Positions 51,445 to 59,382 of a stretch of DNA of 64,000 bases are shown here, one piece after another. The notes below the pieces were generated by a model. The model had not been told where the DNA came from. It was given only the letters and a program-made list of their open reading frames with translations, and did not search any database. This DNA is from JAXMCI01 sp046349435 (lineage in GTDB: Bacteria; Pseudomonadota; Alphaproteobacteria; Dongiales; Dongiaceae). Where the stretch lies: assembly GCA_046349435.1 (NCBI GenBank), contig JAXMCI010000002.1, forward strand, positions 186,001 to 250,000, in the 5' to 3' direction. Made by a program: the position numbers and the translations under genes. Numbering within the stretch: position 1 is the first letter of the stretch; each line of letters starts with the position of its first letter.

Positions 51445-52731
51445 ATGTGCGACACTTTCGTGGCCCTGCCGGGCGCCACCGCCACGGGCGGGGTGCTGCT
51501 CGCCAAGAACGCCGACACCGAGATCAACGAGGCGCAGCACGTGCTGAAGCTGCCGGCCCGCGAATACCCGGAGGGGGCGCAGGTCCGGCTCACCCACCTC
51601 GTCATCCCGCAGGCGCGGCGGACCTACGAGGTGCTGCTCGACAAGTCGTTCTGGCTCTATGGCGGCGAGATCGGCGTCAACGAGATGGGCGTGGCGGTCG
51701 GCAACGAGGCGGTCTTCTCCAACCGAACCGAATCGCGGGACGGCGTCGTCCTGATCGATCTGCTGCGCCTCATCCTGGAGCGCTGCGCCGACCGCCACGA
51801 GGCGATCGAGCTGGTCGCCCGGATGCTCGAGACGCACGGCCAGGGCGGCAATTGCGAGCTGCGCGGCAACAGCCATTTCGACGGCAGCTTCATCGTCTCC
51901 GACCGCAGCGGCGCGGTGGTGATCGAGACGGCGGGCCGCGACTGGGCGGCGCGCGAGGTGGCGGGCTTCGGTTCGATCTCCAACGGCTACACGATCGGCG
52001 CCGACTGGGACCACGCCTCGCTGACGGCCAACGGCAGCAAGCCCGATTTCGCGGCGCTGGTCGCCGATCCGGAGAAGGCGCGCTGCGTCGCCGCGGTCGA
52101 GCGGCGGCGCGCCTCGCACGACTTCCTGGCGGCGCGCGCCGGGCACATCGACCTGCGCGCCATGGCCGACCTGCTGCGCTACACCGGCGAGGACGACTAC
52201 GAGCCGATGCTGGGCGAGCGGCCGACCCGCATCTGCATGCATGCCGCGCCCTACGAGAACCGGCTGTGGCAGGCGACCGGCGCGCTGATCGCCGACACGC
52301 GCGGCGACGACGCGATGGGCTGGGTCACCGCCACCTCCTGCCCCGACGTCTCGATCCTCAAGCCGGTCTTCTTCGGCGTCGACCTGCCCGATCTCGGGCC
52401 GATGCCGCGGGAATCCTGGACGCCCGGCGCCTATTGGTGGCGGCACGAGCTGCTGCACCGGCGCGCCATGGCCGACTATCGCGGCGTGGTGCCGGAGATC
52501 CGGGCCGGGTTCGAGGCGCTGGAGGACGGCTTCTTCCGCGACGCCCAGAGCGTGCGCCGCGCCGGCCGGGCGGAGAAGGCGGAGTTCGTGCGCGATTGCT
52601 GGCGGCGGGCCGACGCGGCCGAGGCGGGCTGGACGCAGCAGCTGGAGCGGCGCAACTACCGCATCGAGAACCCGGCCTACCGCGAGATGTGGCGGACCTT
52701 CAACCGCGCCGCCGCCCTGCCGCTGGAGTAG
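51445..52731 (+). CDS. C69 family dipeptidase (secernin-like Ntn hydrolase)
   Basis: A 428-residue peptidase. MCDTFVALPGATATGGVLLA places Cys2 as the expected N-terminal nucleophile after removal of Met, followed by the Ntn pattern AKNADTEINEAQ. GIGVNEMGVAVGNEAVF-like and HFDGSFIVSDRSGAVVIETA sections match the family. It should split dipeptides in the cytoplasm. It lies 21 bases after the DppF homologue with GGAGGAG upstream of its ATG, so uptake and hydrolysis are encoded together. Confidence 0.9.
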   Translation: MCDTFVALPGATATGGVLLAKNADTEINEAQHVLKLPAREYPEGAQVRLTHLVIPQARRTYEVLLDKSFWLYGGEIGVNEMGVAVGNEAVFSNRTESRDGVVLIDLLRLILERCADRHEAIELVARMLETHGQGGNCELRGNSHFDGSFIVSDRSGAVVIETAGRDWAAREVAGFGSISNGYTIGADWDHASLTANGSKPDFAALVADPEKARCVAAVERRRASHDFLAARAGHIDLRAMADLLRYTGEDDYEPMLGERPTRICMHAAPYENRLWQATGALIADTRGDDAMGWVTATSCPDVSILKPVFFGVDLPDLGPMPRESWTPGAYWWRHELLHRRAMADYRGVVPEIRAGFEALEDGFFRDAQSVRRAGRAEKAEFVRDCWRRADAAEAGWTQQLERRNYRIENPAYREMWRTFNRAAALPLE

Positions 52732-52815
52732 CGGGAACGAAAGCGACGCCATCGGGGTTGGGGCGGCGTCATGTCTCGCGAAGGCGAGGCGGGAAAAACG
52801 CAGCTGGAGACCCCG

Positions 52816-53346
52816 ATGGCGACACAGGCAGCCACCCACGAGACGAAGAAGAAGCCCAGCCGCACCTCGCGGCAGGCGGCCCGCGCCGCCGCCAAGCCGG
52901 TCGATGCGATCCGCCTACTCAAGGAGGATCACCGGCAGGTGCAGGGCTGGTTCAAGGAGTTCGAGAAGACCGAGGCGGAGGAGGAGAAGCAGCAGCTGGC
53001 CGACCAGATCTGCCTCGCGCTCACCGTCCACGCCAGGATCGAGGAAGAGATCTTCTACCCGGCGGCGCGCGGCACCATCGACGACGACGACCTGATCGAC
53101 GAGGCGCAGGTCGAGCACGCCAGCGCCAAGCAGCTGATCGCCGAGATCGAGAAGATGAAGGTCGGCGACGCGCTGTTCGACGCCAAGGTCAAGGTGCTGG
53201 GCGAGTACATCAACCACCACGTCCAGGAGGAGGAGAAGGAGATGTTCCCGGAGGCCCGGGACGCCGACCTCGACCTCAAGGCGCTGGGCGAGCAGCTCGC
53301 CAGGCGGAAGGAAGAGCTGATGGCCAAGGGCGGGAAGAAGCGCTAG
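52816..53346 (+). CDS. Hemerythrin-domain (HHE) protein
   Basis: A 176-residue protein. A Lys/Arg/Ala-rich N-terminus is followed by a four-helix hemerythrin-like domain with ligands His in LLKEDHRQVQGWF, HARIEEEIFYPAA, VEHASAKQLI and INHHVQEEEKEMFPEA. Such domains bind a di-iron centre and act in oxygen, NO or redox sensing or iron storage. ATG 52816 has GGAGA five bases upstream; an in-frame ATG at 52771 is possible. A palindromic repeat follows. Confidence 0.9.
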   Translation: MATQAATHETKKKPSRTSRQAARAAAKPVDAIRLLKEDHRQVQGWFKEFEKTEAEEEKQQLADQICLALTVHARIEEEIFYPAARGTIDDDDLIDEAQVEHASAKQLIAEIEKMKVGDALFDAKVKVLGEYINHHVQEEEKEMFPEARDADLDLKALGEQLARRKEELMAKGGKKR

Positions 53347-53352
53347 GAAGAT

Positions 53353-53479
53353 CTCCCTCTTCCGCGCAGCGGGAGAGGGTCGGGGGGAGGGTGGTTGCGA
53401 CCGCCCGACCCACACCCCCTCCGCAACTCTCCCGGCCTGGCGGGCAGGTCCTCCCTCTCCCGCTGGCGCGGGCGAGGGG
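53353..53479. repeat. Dispersed GC-rich palindromic repeat, copy D
   Basis: It starts CTCCCTCTTCCGC with GCGGGAGAGGGTCGGGG and ends CTCCCTCTCCCGC-TGGC-GCGGGCGAGGGG, with a more diverged centre than copies A and C. It sits between convergent genes. Confidence 0.75.
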
Positions 53480-53486
53480 TCCGGTC

Positions 53487-54896
53487 CTACCCCGCCAGCG
53501 GCGGCACCGCCTCCGTCCAGACGGCCGCGTCCTGGCAGCTCTTGCCGGCGCGGCAGAGCAGCGCCTCGTCGAACGGCCGGCCGATCAGCTGGAAGCCGAG
53601 CGGCGCGCCGTTCGAGTCGAGCCCGGCCGGCAGCGACAGGGTCGGCGTGCCGGCGAGATCGTAGATGGAGGTGAACTTGATCAGCTCCATCAGGCCCGGC
53701 GCGTCCTCGCAGAGCGCGTGGAACTCGTCGACGGTCTGGGTCGTCCAGGGCGTCACCGGGCTGATCAGCATGTCGACATCGCCGAGCAGCGCCAGCAGGT
53801 CGCCGCGGAAGTTGCGGCGCAGGATGGCGGCCCGGCCGTAATCGAGCCCGCTGGCCTCGCGGCCGCTCTGCAGGAAGCCGCCGAAGCCGGCGCTGTAGAT
53901 CTTGCTGCGCGACGGATAGGTCTTCTCGTGGGCGAGCGCCGCCTCGACCGCGCAGATCACCATCCAGGCCTGGGCGGTACCCTCGACCGACGGCATCTTC
54001 ACCTTGACCAGCTCGGCCCCGGCGCCGCGCAGCGCCTCGATGCCGCGCTGCACCGCCTTGCGCACCGGTGCCGACACGCCCTTCGTGCAGAACGCCTCGT
54101 CATAGCCGAGGCGCAGCCCCTTCACGCCGCGGCCGATGCCGGCGAGGCAGTCCGGCACCGGGCCCGCCGCGCTCGACGAGTCGGAGGGGTCGCGCCCGGC
54201 GATGGCGGTCAGCATCGCGGCGGCATCCTCGACCCGGCGGGTGATCGGCCCGATATGGTCGAGCGTCTCCGACAGCGGGAAGACGCCGAAGCGGCTGACC
54301 CGGCCCCAGGTCGGCTTGAGCCCGACCAGCCCGTTGGTCAGCGACGGGAAGCGGATCGAGCCGCCGGTGTCGCTGCCGAGCGAGCCGTAGCAGAGGCCGG
54401 CCGCGGTGGCGACGCCCGAGCCGCTCGACGACGCGCCGCTCCAGCGCTCCGCCGCCCAGGGGTTGACCGGCGGCGGCACGTCGGGATGGTGCAGCCCGAG
54501 CGCGCCCTCGGTCAGCTGCAGCTTGCCGAGGATCACCGCGCCGGCGTCGCGCAGCCGCTTCACCACCGTGGCGTCGTCCTTGGCGGCCCTGCCGCGGAAG
54601 CCCGGGATGCCGGCGCCGGTCGGCGTGCCGGTCATGTTGCAGAGATCCTTCACCGCCAGCGGCACGCCGTGCAGCGGCCCGCGGCGGCGGCCCTTCTTCA
54701 GCTCGCCATCGGCCTTGCGCGCCTCGCGCAGCGCCGAATCGGCCAGCACCAGGGCGTAGGACTTGAGAGCCGGGTCGAGCTGCTCGATGCGCGACAGCAT
54801 GGCGCGCGTCGCCTCGACCGACGAGACCGAGCCGCGCGCCAGGCGCTTGCCGAGCTCGACCGCTCCCATGAAAGCCAGATTGCCCGCCATCGACAC
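53487..54896 (-). CDS. Amidase (amidase signature family)
   Basis: A 469-residue amidase with an intact triad: Lys in PLAVKDLCNMTG, cis-Ser in GASSSGSGVATAAG and Ser in GSDTGGSIRFPS. It begins MAGNLAFMGAVELGKRLARG and ends near WTEAVPPLAG. GatA-like fold, but isolated from gatB/gatC, so a stand-alone catabolic amidase is likely. ATG 54896 or 54890. The natural amide is unknown. Unlike the amidase at 26.2-27.7 kb it is undamaged. Confidence 0.9.
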   Translation of the reverse strand: MSMAGNLAFMGAVELGKRLARGSVSSVEATRAMLSRIEQLDPALKSYALVLADSALREARKADGELKKGRRRGPLHGVPLAVKDLCNMTGTPTGAGIPGFRGRAAKDDATVVKRLRDAGAVILGKLQLTEGALGLHHPDVPPPVNPWAAERWSGASSSGSGVATAAGLCYGSLGSDTGGSIRFPSLTNGLVGLKPTWGRVSRFGVFPLSETLDHIGPITRRVEDAAAMLTAIAGRDPSDSSSAAGPVPDCLAGIGRGVKGLRLGYDEAFCTKGVSAPVRKAVQRGIEALRGAGAELVKVKMPSVEGTAQAWMVICAVEAALAHEKTYPSRSKIYSAGFGGFLQSGREASGLDYGRAAILRRNFRGDLLALLGDVDMLISPVTPWTTQTVDEFHALCEDAPGLMELIKFTSIYDLAGTPTLSLPAGLDSNGAPLGFQLIGRPFDEALLCRAGKSCQDAAVWTEAVPPLAG

Positions 54897-55088
54897 CCCT
54901 CCGCTCGCTCCCCGAAGCCGCCCCTCGGACGGCGCTCTCGACGGCGGGATCGTGGCAGACTCGCGACCCCCGGTCCAGCCGCGCGGGTTACCGGGAATTC
55001 ATGAAGCGCCAATGTTCCGGCAACGCGGGGAGGGGCCTACTTGCAGGGCGCTGATCGTCGGGTCGCGCATCCTGTCAAGAGGACATCC

Positions 55089-55355
55089 ATGAAGACCACG
55101 CGCAAGCTCGGCTTTGCTTTCGGGGCGATGGCCGCCCTCGGCCTGTTCGCTGCCTCCACGCTGCCGTCCAGCGCCGCTACGCCGACCTGCTCGCACCAGC
55201 TCAAGGTCGTCCAGGCGGAGCTCAAGAAGGCGCCGGCGGGCGACAAGAAGAGCGCTGCGACGCAGCACTACAACGACGCCGTCGCGGCCCACAAGAAGAA
55301 GGACGACAAGACCTGCCTGTCCGATCTCGACGCCGCCGCGGCGGCGCTGAAGTAG
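55089..55355 (+). CDS. Small secreted protein of unknown function
   Basis: An 88-residue protein. Signal peptide KLGFAFGAMAALGLFAASTL ending near SSAA. The mature part of about 58 residues is Lys/Ala-rich and helical, with two Cys (PTCSHQLK and KTCLSDLD) that could form a disulfide. GAGGA lies upstream of the ATG. No family recognised. Divergent from the amidase. Confidence 0.72.
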   Translation: MKTTRKLGFAFGAMAALGLFAASTLPSSAATPTCSHQLKVVQAELKKAPAGDKKSAATQHYNDAVAAHKKKDDKTCLSDLDAAAAALK

Positions 55356-55467
55356 GACCAGGTTCCGGCCCGGGCGGCGGGCCTTCGCCGGCCCGTCGCC
55401 GCCGCCCCGTCTCCCCGGCGGACGGTCTCCCCGGCGGACGGGCTCCCGTCCGCCGGGCGCGGCGGTT

Positions 55468-55701
55468 CTACTGCCGCGCCGTCCGTGGCGGCTGGGGCGA
55501 TCGCCCGGCCGCCGCGCGGCGGCGGTCTAGCGCGATCTGGTAGCGGCAGCGCGCCATGTGGGCGACGATGTCGCGGGCGAGGCACCAGGCCAGCGCCGGG
55601 CGGGGCAGGGTCTGCGCGTCCTTGAGGGCGCGCTCGAGGATGGTGGCGAAGGCGCCCTGAAGCACCTCCGGCTCCATGTGAAAGGGATCGCTCTGTTCCA
55701 T
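55468..55701 (-). CDS. Small conserved-looking hypothetical protein
   Basis: Seventy-seven residues from the ATG at 55699-55701, which has GAGG upstream. The sequence MEQSDPFHMEPEVLQGAFAT is followed by a helix with RPALAWCLARDIVAHMARCR, then a basic tail. No family assigned. It lies 32 bases downstream of the amidohydrolase stop, so it may be the last gene of that operon. Confidence 0.55.
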   Translation of the reverse strand: MEQSDPFHMEPEVLQGAFATILERALKDAQTLPRPALAWCLARDIVAHMARCRYQIALDRRRAAAGRSPQPPRTARQ

Positions 55702-55732
55702 GAGCGAAGCCTCGCACAGGAACAAAACGTGA

Positions 55733-56620
55733 TCAAGCGCCTTCTGCGGGGCTCGCTGCCTTGGCAGCCAGGCGCGGCGGCTCGCGCCACCAATGCCGCC
55801 GCGGGTCGGAGTCGATCAGGCTCCGGATGGTCTCGTCGGCGACCCGGGGCAGCGAGGTGCCCTCGACCTGGCGGTTGACCCCGCGCAGCCCCTCCAGCGA
55901 TTCCTCGACCGTGGTGAAGGGGAAGTCGGTGCCGAAGAACAGCTTGTCGACGATCTTATATTCCTGGGCGGCGATCAGCATGTTGTAGAACTGCCAGGGC
56001 CGGTAGTGCAGCGCCGAGATCTCGGCGAAGACGCGCGGCTGCTTGCGCGCGACGACGATGCACTCCTCGCACCAGGGATGGCCCATATGGGCCATCACCA
56101 TGGTGAGCTCGGGGAAGCGGCGGGCCACCGGCTCGACATGCAGCGGCCGGCCGAGATCGAGCACGCTGTGGGCCGTGAAGGTGGTGCCCATGTGCAGCGT
56201 CAGCGGCAGGTCGCGCTCGATGCAATAGCGGTAGACCGGCTCCATTCGCGGGTCGTCGAGCGGCACCCCGTTGTAGATCGGCCCGTACTTCACGCCCTTG
56301 AGGCCGAGCGTCTCGACGGCGTGGCGCAGCTCGTCCATGTAGGCCGGCCGGCGCGGATCGACATAGGCGAAGCCGATGAACTTGTCGGGGTACTTCGCGA
56401 CCGCCGCGGCGGTGGTCTCGTCGTCGCTCTCGATGCCGATCGAATCGCCGTAGCGCAGCGCAAAGACGATGGCGCAGTCGACCCCGGCCATCGCCCGGTA
56501 GAGCGTGTCGGCATCGGCCTTGATGCCCATGCCGCCCGGCCGCACCCGGCTCAGCTGGCGGGTGAAGGAGGGCAGCGCGTGCCGCTCCTCCCAGATGTTC
56601 ACATGGCAATCGACGGTCAC
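55733..56620 (-). CDS. Metal-dependent amidohydrolase (amidohydrolase 2, ACMSD/PDC hydrolase-like)
   Basis: A 295-residue TIM-barrel hydrolase. The N-terminus reads MTVDCHVNIWEE, where D-x-H-x-N replaces the usual H-x-H. Later metal or catalytic positions are LTLHMGTTFTAHS, VMAHMGHPWCEE and FFGTDFPFTTVEE. This is the family of decarboxylases and lactonases acting on aromatic-derived acids. It follows the DUF3830 gene by 12 bases in an amino-acid transporter operon, so it probably hydrolyses or decarboxylates the imported compound. Confidence 0.85.
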   Translation of the reverse strand: MTVDCHVNIWEERHALPSFTRQLSRVRPGGMGIKADADTLYRAMAGVDCAIVFALRYGDSIGIESDDETTAAAVAKYPDKFIGFAYVDPRRPAYMDELRHAVETLGLKGVKYGPIYNGVPLDDPRMEPVYRYCIERDLPLTLHMGTTFTAHSVLDLGRPLHVEPVARRFPELTMVMAHMGHPWCEECIVVARKQPRVFAEISALHYRPWQFYNMLIAAQEYKIVDKLFFGTDFPFTTVEESLEGLRGVNRQVEGTSLPRVADETIRSLIDSDPRRHWWREPPRLAAKAASPAEGA

Positions 56621-56632
56621 GCGGCCCTCCGC

Positions 56633-57121
56633 TCAGCCGGCCTCGACATACATCTTCTCACCGACTGCGCCGGCGAACCAGACGTCCGAGCAGGCCGCCG
56701 CGAACGCCTCCATGCTCTCGATCGAGGTCGCGGTGGCGAAGATGTTGCCAAGCGCAGCACCGGTCGGGCCGATCAGGTTGTTGCCGCGCTCGTAGAAATA
56801 GGCGACGTCGACCAAGCCCCGCGAGACGTCCATGTCGGGCGCCCCGGGCGGCAGGAAGAAGCCGGATTCGATCGGCAGGTACATGAGGTCGCCGGGGCCG
56901 GGGTAGAAGCACCGCCATTCGCCGGGCAGGGTGTCGCCCCACATCGGCACCAGCGTGTAGATCTCGTTGTTGGCGTACTTGGCGTGCCAGACCTGGTTCT
57001 CGATCGGCAGCCGGGCCTCGATCGCCGCGCAGGTGCGCGGCGACCGGTCCCAGCGGAGCTTGAGCCGGGTGGAGGCGCCGCGCTTGCGGAGCCCGACGGT
57101 GACGAACTGCAGCTTGCTCAT
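56633..57121 (-). CDS. DUF3830 family protein (cyclophilin-like fold)
   Basis: A 162-residue DUF3830 protein with RTCAAIEARLPIENQVWHAK, GDTLPGEWRCFYPGPGDLMY, FFLPPGAPDMDVSRGLVDVA and a Gly-rich NLIGPTGAALGN block. The family has a cyclophilin-like barrel and commonly lies in catabolic operons next to amidohydrolases and transporters; its reaction is unknown. ATG 57121 has GGAGG upstream. Set between the binding-protein gene and the amidohydrolase on one transcript. Confidence 0.85.
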   Translation of the reverse strand: MSKLQFVTVGLRKRGASTRLKLRWDRSPRTCAAIEARLPIENQVWHAKYANNEIYTLVPMWGDTLPGEWRCFYPGPGDLMYLPIESGFFLPPGAPDMDVSRGLVDVAYFYERGNNLIGPTGAALGNIFATATSIESMEAFAAACSDVWFAGAVGEKMYVEAG

Positions 57122-57147
57122 GGCGACCTCCGTTCCCTGGCTTCCCG

Positions 57148-57945
57148 TCATTCCGGCTTGTAGTCGGTGATCCACTTCCGGCGCAGGTCGTCGGCCGTGC
57201 CGGAGTCGCGGCGCGCGGCGATCCAGGTGTTGAGGAAGTTGAGGAAGTGGTAGTCGCCGGGCCGGATCGCGTAGGCGAGCCCGGTCGGGCTCATGATCCG
57301 GTCCTCCTGCAGGATGTGCACCTTGGCCTGCGGGTTCTTGGCGATGAAGATCTTGATGTTCAGCAGGTCGGTGACGTGCGCGTTGGCGCGGCCGGCGGCG
57401 ACCTCGAGGCGCGGCGCGTTGACGTTCTCCGAGACCAGGCCCTTGACGGTCGCCTTCGGGAAGAAGCGCTTGGCCATCTGCTCGTCGGCGGTGCCGGACA
57501 GCACGGCGATGGTGATGCCCTCCTTGTTGAGGTCCTCCCAGACCTTGGCGTCGACCGAGTCGCGCACCATCACCGCCCAGCCATAGACGTTGTAGGCGCT
57601 GGTGAAGACCACCGTCTGGGCGCGCTCCGGCGTCGCCCACATGTCGCACATGACGATGTCGTACTGGTTGGCCAGCAGGCCGGGGATCAGCGTCTGCCAG
57701 GTGGCGTCGACGATGGTCAGCTTGACCCCCAGCACCTGGGCGAGGTCGTTGGCCATGTCGACGTTGTAGCCCTGCCACTGGCCGCTCTTCGGGTCCTTGA
57801 ACTGCATCGGCAGCGACTCGGCCATCGCCACCTTGAGCTCGCCGGCCGCCTTGATCTTCTCGATGGTGTCCTCGGCCGCCTGGGCGCGGCCCAAGCCGAG
57901 GCAGAGCCCCACCGCCAGCAGGGCGATCGTCAGAAGCCGCTTCAT
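57148..57945 (-). CDS. Amino-acid-type ABC transporter substrate-binding protein (family 3)
   Basis: A 265-residue periplasmic protein. Signal peptide LLTIALLAVGLCLGLGRAQA. Family-3 blocks are AAGELKVAMAESLPMQFKDP, WQGYNVDMANDLAQVLGVKL and DIVMCDMWATPERAQTVVFT. It has its own upstream promoter-like sequence at 57971-58014, which fits the higher expression binding proteins need. It partners the two permeases just upstream. Ligand probably an amino acid or polar organic acid. Confidence 0.9.
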   Translation of the reverse strand: MKRLLTIALLAVGLCLGLGRAQAAEDTIEKIKAAGELKVAMAESLPMQFKDPKSGQWQGYNVDMANDLAQVLGVKLTIVDATWQTLIPGLLANQYDIVMCDMWATPERAQTVVFTSAYNVYGWAVMVRDSVDAKVWEDLNKEGITIAVLSGTADEQMAKRFFPKATVKGLVSENVNAPRLEVAAGRANAHVTDLLNIKIFIAKNPQAKVHILQEDRIMSPTGLAYAIRPGDYHFLNFLNTWIAARRDSGTADDLRRKWITDYKPE

Positions 57946-57970
57946 CCCAGTCCCCCGTTCTCAGGTTATA

Positions 57971-58014
57971 ATATAACGTTAAATATGCTAGTGAAATCCC
58001 TGCATGCAAGTCAA
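57971..58014 (-). promoter_or_regulatory. Internal promoter with palindromic operator before the binding-protein gene
   Basis: On the minus strand TTGACT (58009-58014, overlapping the permease stop) and TAGCAT (57985-57990) are 18 bases apart. The palindromic ATATTTAACGTTATAT (57971-57986) follows at the expected start of transcription. The block is strikingly AT-rich within a 73% GC region. The GTTAAA/TTTAAC-like symmetry would suit a GntR- or LacI-type repressor, but no such gene is in the operon. Confidence 0.55.
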
Positions 58015-58691
58015 CTGCGACGCGCCGGCCGCTGCCGGCCCGGGCCGGCCCGGCGCTGCGCCCGGCGCAGGTAGAGGCTGAGCGGGAAGATCACCGCGAA
58101 ATAGGCGGCGGCCACGGCGCTCAGCAGTTCCATGTAGCGATAGGTCTGGGCGCCCAGCGTGCTCGCCTGGTAGACGAGCTCGGCCACGCCGATCGCCGAG
58201 AGCAGCGCGGAGTTCTTCAGGATCTCGGTGAAGTAGTTGACGAAGGCCGGCAGCATGCGGCGCACGGCCTGCGGCAGCACGATGACCGACCAATAGGGCA
58301 GCCGCGGCAGGGCCAGCGCGCGGGCGGCCTCGAGCTGGCCCGGCGGGATCGATTCGATGCCGGCGCGGAAGATCTCCGCCAGGTAGGCGGCGGCCACGAG
58401 GGAGAGCGCCGTGACGCCGGCGGCGAAGCCGGACAGGGTCCAGTCGACCAGCGGCGGCAGGCAGAAATAGATCCAGAAGATCAGCACCATCTCCGGCACG
58501 GTGCGGAGCAGGTCGACATAGAGCCGGGCGGCGCGGAAGGCGACGCCGCGGCGGCGCAGCGACAGGGCGCAGAGCCCGAGGCCGAGCACCATGCCCGCGG
58601 CGAGCGCCAGCAGGGTGATCAGCACCGTGTCGCGCAGCCCCTCGAGCAGCATCGGCCAGTAGCGCGCCAGGACGTGCCAGTCGAAGCTCAT
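58011..58691 (-). CDS. Amino-acid ABC transporter permease (HisM/GlnP type)
   Basis: A 226-residue permease. Blocks are LLRTVPEMVLIFWIYFCLPP, AEIFRAGIESIPPGQLEAAR, ALALPRLPYWSVIVLPQAVR and FTEILKNSALLSAIGVAEL, the polar-amino-acid permease signature. It lies 7 bases downstream of a second, paralogous permease. No ATP-binding gene is found in this operon. Confidence 0.9.
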   Translation of the reverse strand: MSFDWHVLARYWPMLLEGLRDTVLITLLALAAGMVLGLGLCALSLRRRGVAFRAARLYVDLLRTVPEMVLIFWIYFCLPPLVDWTLSGFAAGVTALSLVAAAYLAEIFRAGIESIPPGQLEAARALALPRLPYWSVIVLPQAVRRMLPAFVNYFTEILKNSALLSAIGVAELVYQASTLGAQTYRYMELLSAVAAAYFAVIFPLSLYLRRAQRRAGPGRQRPARRS

Positions 58692-58698
58692 CGCCGCC

Positions 58699-59382
58699 TC
58701 AGCTGCCGGGCAGGCGCAGCCGCGCCTCGAGCAGCCGGAAGAGCTGGCCGAGCCCCATCCCGAGAAGGATGTAGATCACGGCCGCGGCGGTCAGCAGCTC
58801 GACCGGCTGGAAGGTGTAGTTGGCGAGCTGGACGGTGACCCGCATCAGCTCGTTGACGGTCAGCGCCGACAGGATGGCGGTGGCCTTGAGCAGGCTGATG
58901 ACCAGCCCGGCGAGCGGCGGCACCACCATGCGCAGCGCCTGCGGCAGCACGACCTTGCGCCAGCGCAGGACCGGCGGCAGGCCGAGCGCCATGGCCGCCT
59001 CGTGCTGGCCGGGATCGACCGCCTCGATGCCGGCCCGCACGACCTCGGTGAAGTAGGCGGTGACGTTGAGCGTCAGCACCACGAGCCCGCTCACCATGAC
59101 CGAGGTCGGCACGCCGGTCAGGGTCGGCAGCGCGAAGTGGAACCAGACGAGCTGGACCAGCAGCGGCGTGTCGCGCCACAGCTCGACATAGGCGGCGACC
59201 AGCCCGCGCAGCCAGCGCCGGCGCGACTGCGCGACCACCGCCAGCAGCGAGCCCAGCACCATGCCGGCCGGGGCGGCGACCGCCATCGCCTCCAGGGTCG
59301 TCGCCAGGCCGCGCAGCAGCGGCTCCCGGTACTGCCACAGCACCGAGAAGTTCAGCGAGGCGAGATAGTCCCAGTTGATCAT
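58699..59382 (-). CDS. Amino-acid ABC transporter permease (HisQ/GlnP type)
   Basis: A 227-residue permease, MINWDYLASLNFSVLWQYRE at the start, then YVELWRDTPLLVQLVWFHFA, TEVVRAGIEAVDPGQHEAAM and ISLLKATAILSALTVNEL. The ATG at 59380-59382 overlaps the stop of the racemase-like gene upstream (ATGA). Partner of the downstream permease. Confidence 0.9.
   Translation of the reverse strand: MINWDYLASLNFSVLWQYREPLLRGLATTLEAMAVAAPAGMVLGSLLAVVAQSRRRWLRGLVAAYVELWRDTPLLVQLVWFHFALPTLTGVPTSVMVSGLVVLTLNVTAYFTEVVRAGIEAVDPGQHEAAMALGLPPVLRWRKVVLPQALRMVVPPLAGLVISLLKATAILSALTVNELMRVTVQLANYTFQPVELLTAAAVIYILLGMGLGQLFRLLEARLRLPGS

Noticed and set aside
53487..54896. GatA subunit of glutamyl-tRNA amidotransferase
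   Set aside because: Amidase signature residues fit, but there is no gatB or gatC nearby; kept as a general amidase.
50136..55004. A 1622-codon open frame on the plus strand
   Set aside because: It overlaps DppD, DppF, dipeptidase, hemerythrin and amidase genes in the wrong frame or strand; composition is Arg/Ala/Pro-rich noise.
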